Below the pieces are notes generated by a model, which saw nothing but the letters and a program-made list of their open reading frames with translations, did not search any database and had not been told where the DNA came from. Positions 32,648-35,495 of a stretch of 35,495 nucleotides of DNA are shown one piece after another (the stretch's first letter is position 1; every line of letters begins with the position of its first letter). This DNA is from Pedobacter westerhofensis (GTDB taxonomy: Bacteria > Bacteroidota > Bacteroidia > Sphingobacteriales > Sphingobacteriaceae), in the NCBI RefSeq assembly GCF_900182595.1, contig NZ_FXTN01000022.1:1-35495 (forward strand), given 5' to 3'. Made by a program: the position numbers and the translations under genes.

Positions 32648-35383
32648 ATGAATACTATCGGCTCTCAATGGAGAAAATGGGATATGCATATACATACCCC
32701 CGAAACCAACCTTAGTAACAATTATATGGCTTCTGATACGGAAGATGTATGGGAAGTTTACTGTAAAAAAATTGAGGAGTCGGATGTGAGCGTTTTTGGA
32801 ATAACTGATTATTTCTCATCCGAAAATTATTTCAAATTCATTGAAAAACATAAAATTTATTACCCCAGTTCGAATAAAGTTTTTTTTCCAAATATTGAAT
32901 TTAGATTAGAAGTCTCGGTCAATAAAACAGCTGAGGAGGTTAATATTCATGTTATCTTTTCACCTGAAGTGTCTAAAGACAAAATCGACGAGTTTTTATT
33001 GAAACTGGATACTAACATAAATGTAGAAGGTACTACCCAATCATGTAGGCATCTCGAATCGAAAAATGATTTTGAAAAGGCGGCAGTTAGTCATGTAAAC
33101 ATTGTAAACACCTTAAAAAAGGTGTTTGGCAGAAATAAATGTTACCTTTTAATTGGTGCGGCTAATAATGCGGGGTTAAGGCCTGATTCGAAATCGCCAA
33201 GAAAACTGACTATAACAGATGAAATCGACAAGCTATGTGATGGCTTCTTTGGAGGTGAACAAAATGTCGATTATTATTTGGATACCGAAAGATACGAGAC
33301 ACAAGAAAAAGCCAAGAAAAAGCCAGTGTTAACTGGCTGTGATGCTCATTCATTTGAGGACTGTGATAATTTCTTGGGGAAAAAAGCGATTATCTTAGGG
33401 GATGGAAAAAAGAGCGATGAAGTCATTAAAAATGTTACTTGGTTAAAAGCAGATACTACATTTGAGGGATTTAAGCAAATTCTGTTTGAACCTTCTGATA
33501 GAGTTAGGATAAGTGAGTTGAGGCCGAGAGAACCAATCAGAAAAATAGAAAGCATAAAATTTAATTTCCAACCTAATACAGTAATAAAAAAAGCTGGTAC
33601 TGCTACTTCTGGGCAGCCTTTTTGCCTATTGAAATTAAAAAACGAAATAAAATTTAGCCCTTTCTTTACATGCATTATTGGAGGTAGAGGAACTGGAAAA
33701 AGTACGATAATTAATATTTTGGCGGAACGCTTAGGATTAAAGACGGATTTCTTTAACAAGGACAATAACTTACTTACTACAGGTTCAAACAATGTTAAAT
33801 TCAATAATGACGAGATAGAGATTATAGGGACGGAAGAAATAGAATTCGTAAGCCAAGGCAAGGTTGAACGATTGGCTGAGGGCGACGAACTTACATCACT
33901 TGTCTACAATGAGAGGATAAGGGAAACAGAAAATGGATTTTTTGAATTAGAGGCCTCTTTTACTGATCAAATTGAAAAAAATGACGAGCTAATAAAGCAT
34001 CTGTTTGAAATAGATAACTTACAAAGTGAGCTTAAAGAGTCGGAAAAAGAGCTTTTAAATAATCAAAAAATAGTTGATTCAGAGAAAGATCCTAGGTATA
34101 CAGCTATTACACAGAACATTAATACTCTCGGCTCTGAAATGCTAGCGATCGAATCTAGCAAAAATAGGTACTCAACTTTGTTAGGTTTTGTGAAGAATAT
34201 TATAACGCAGACTGTAACAAGTAAAGATAGTAATGAATATGAAGCTAGAATCAGGGAGATTTTGAATATCTTGAAAGATTTTGAAGAAATCACAGAGACA
34301 GAATTAGAAATTGTTACTGAATCCAAAGTATTCAAAGAAACAGATAGCACTTATGAAAGGTTGACGACCGAATTACAGGCTGAAAATCAATTACTAAAAG
34401 AATTTTTCTTAGAGAAGGGAACTAGTGAGGAAAGCATTAAGGACTCGCAAAATGCTTCTGAAAATATTGCCAGATTAACACAAGAAATAGAAGAGGAAAG
34501 TCAAAAAATTGCTAATGTTAAGTTGAAAATTGCTGAGATCGATGACTTAGCCGACGAAATAAGAAAAAACTCGGAAGATACTACAGCCTTAATATCTTCC
34601 TGCCTTGATGCCCTTAATGAGAAACTAACCACCAATAATGAAAATGTAAAAGAAATCAAATTCACTTTTGAATTCAATCGCGCTAGTTATAGAGCTGGTT
34701 TATTTGAAGAGTTCTACAGAATTTTCAGTAAGTATCATTTACCAAGTACACAAGTTGACAAGGTTACCGAAGTGTTATATTTGATAGAGCCGGATGAAAG
34801 TCTTCTCGCTATGTCATTCGAAGATTTTAAAAAAGAAATTGATCAACAATTAACTAAAAAAGGCTACAATAGGAATACGAACTACCTTACTATATTTAAT
34901 AATATTTTTGAAACTAAAATAAATTTTTTAGTGTATCAAATTTTAATTAAAAAGCATCTTTTTAATATTTCCAAATACATCAAAATAAATGGATTCTATG
35001 GGGAGCGAGAACTAAATGCTTGCTCGTTTGGACAACGATGTACGGCAGTTATCGTTACACTTTTAATGACTGGTGTTAAGCCGCTAATTGTGGACGAGCC
35101 GGAAGCACATTTAGATAACCGTCTTATTGCTGATTACTTGGTACAGCTTATAAAAAGTAAAAAATTCGATAGGCAGATTATATTCGCCACTCATAATTCA
35201 AATTTTGTAGTAAATGGTGATGCAGAATTAACACATATTTTGGAGATACCTGATAATGGAATTTATACTAGCATTAGTACCACTACTATTGAAAACCTAA
35301 ATCATCGCACGAAATTACTGAAACTTGAAGGTGGTGAAGAAGCCTTTATAAATAGGGAGAAAAAATATGGCATAAAAAATTAA
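32648..35383 (+). CDS. TrlF-like PHP-domain/AAA ATPase
   Basis: 911 residues. The N-terminal PHP-like phosphoesterase half has metal ligands in WDMHIHTPET (H14, H16), a later GITDYF, VNIHVIF and GCDAHSFED. A P-loop follows: Walker A GGRGTGKS at 345-352, a coiled-coil segment at about 430-680, an ABC-type signature SFGQR at 793-797, Walker B PLIVDEPEAHLDN with D816 and E817, and an H-loop ATHNSN with H849. This is an SMC/Rad50-like ATPase coupled to a predicted nuclease, as in the TrlF family (recalled name, unverified). All key residues are present. It is a single gene at an island end next to mob genes, so a defence role is plausible but inferred. Confidence 0.85.
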   Translation: MNTIGSQWRKWDMHIHTPETNLSNNYMASDTEDVWEVYCKKIEESDVSVFGITDYFSSENYFKFIEKHKIYYPSSNKVFFPNIEFRLEVSVNKTAEEVNIHVIFSPEVSKDKIDEFLLKLDTNINVEGTTQSCRHLESKNDFEKAAVSHVNIVNTLKKVFGRNKCYLLIGAANNAGLRPDSKSPRKLTITDEIDKLCDGFFGGEQNVDYYLDTERYETQEKAKKKPVLTGCDAHSFEDCDNFLGKKAIILGDGKKSDEVIKNVTWLKADTTFEGFKQILFEPSDRVRISELRPREPIRKIESIKFNFQPNTVIKKAGTATSGQPFCLLKLKNEIKFSPFFTCIIGGRGTGKSTIINILAERLGLKTDFFNKDNNLLTTGSNNVKFNNDEIEIIGTEEIEFVSQGKVERLAEGDELTSLVYNERIRETENGFFELEASFTDQIEKNDELIKHLFEIDNLQSELKESEKELLNNQKIVDSEKDPRYTAITQNINTLGSEMLAIESSKNRYSTLLGFVKNIITQTVTSKDSNEYEARIREILNILKDFEEITETELEIVTESKVFKETDSTYERLTTELQAENQLLKEFFLEKGTSEESIKDSQNASENIARLTQEIEEESQKIANVKLKIAEIDDLADEIRKNSEDTTALISSCLDALNEKLTTNNENVKEIKFTFEFNRASYRAGLFEEFYRIFSKYHLPSTQVDKVTEVLYLIEPDESLLAMSFEDFKKEIDQQLTKKGYNRNTNYLTIFNNIFETKINFLVYQILIKKHLFNISKYIKINGFYGERELNACSFGQRCTAVIVTLLMTGVKPLIVDEPEAHLDNRLIADYLVQLIKSKKFDRQIIFATHNSNFVVNGDAELTHILEIPDNGIYTSISTTTIENLNHRTKLLKLEGGEEAFINREKKYGIKN

Positions 35384-35410
35384 ATGCTATTATGACGAGC
35401 TGGATATTCT

Positions 35411-35495
35411 GGAGGATGCTGACCCCACTAGATGTGCATAAATAAAGAACTGATTTAGGCTTGCAGTTTTGTAAACCCTGTCATTCCGGCGCATA
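35411..35495. other. Possible IS21-type terminal repeats at window edge
   Basis: TATTCTGGAGGATGCTGACCCC (about 35407-35428) resembles one unit of the ATTCCGG..ACTGACCCC array at the left window edge, and a fresh ATTCCGGCGCATA begins at 35483. Too little is visible to be sure. It could be the end of another IS of the same family, cutting the island just after the TrlF-like gene. Confidence 0.25.

Overview
The window looks like chromosome of a Bacteroidota bacterium, most likely Sphingobacteriaceae (Pedobacter/Sphingobacterium type). The support is low to moderate G+C, promoters of the TTG-N19-TAnnTTTG type (clear in front of the tRNA-Lys at 20014), TlpA/DUF4369 thioredoxin, GMC oxidoreductase plus subunit-3 pair, TPR histidine kinase, and BfmA/BtgA plus DUF5712-type mobilisation genes. 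The assignment rests on protein flavour and promoter type, not on a database search.

Layout. (1) 1-3006 is the right end of a genomic island. It holds a CBASS anti-phage operon (CD-NTase and Cap2-like E2-E1) whose Cap2 gene is cut inside the ThiF nucleotide-binding motif by an IS21-type transposon end, followed by about 1 kb without a gene and a 3' tRNA-Lys fragment (17-bp exact copy) that marks an old integration site. (2) 3007-20013 is mostly chromosomal backbone: DUF4259 protein, HepT/MntA toxin-antitoxin pair, VOC protein, thioredoxin, a serine hydrolase lacking its catalytic core, a histidine kinase followed by a sigma-54 activator-type response regulator, a PPOX-fold stress protein, tRNA-Lys(CTT), a Nei/Fpg glycosylase with a cysteine-free finger, a GMC dehydrogenase with its small subunit, an ECF sigma operon, a kinase-like phosphotransferase and a DUF985 cupin. 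(3) From tRNA-Lys(TTT) at 20014-20086 to beyond the right edge lies a mobilisable island. It begins with a tyrosine integrase and carries a broken ORF6N gene, a Crp-like regulator, an acetyltransferase and a HAD phosphatase. These are followed by a three-gene operon (small acidic protein, SWIM-derived protein, HEPN protein) with a divergent XRE regulator, then BfmA/BtgA and relaxase genes with two small DNA-binding proteins and a structured oriT-like region. It ends with an unknown 392-aa protein and a TrlF-like PHP-ATPase.

How it fits together. Both island ends carry the same 18-bp sequence with two GTGAGT hexamers and the same tRNA-Lys 3' end, so tRNA-Lys sites appear to be used repeatedly as landing points for related integrases. 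Both islands carry immunity-type genes: CBASS on the left, and the HEPN operon and TrlF-like ATPase on the right. The best candidate for an undescribed system is the HEPN / degenerate-SWIM / small acidic protein operon at 24684-27159 with its XRE regulator at 27288 and a 15-bp near-palindrome between them. Its role in defence is inference.
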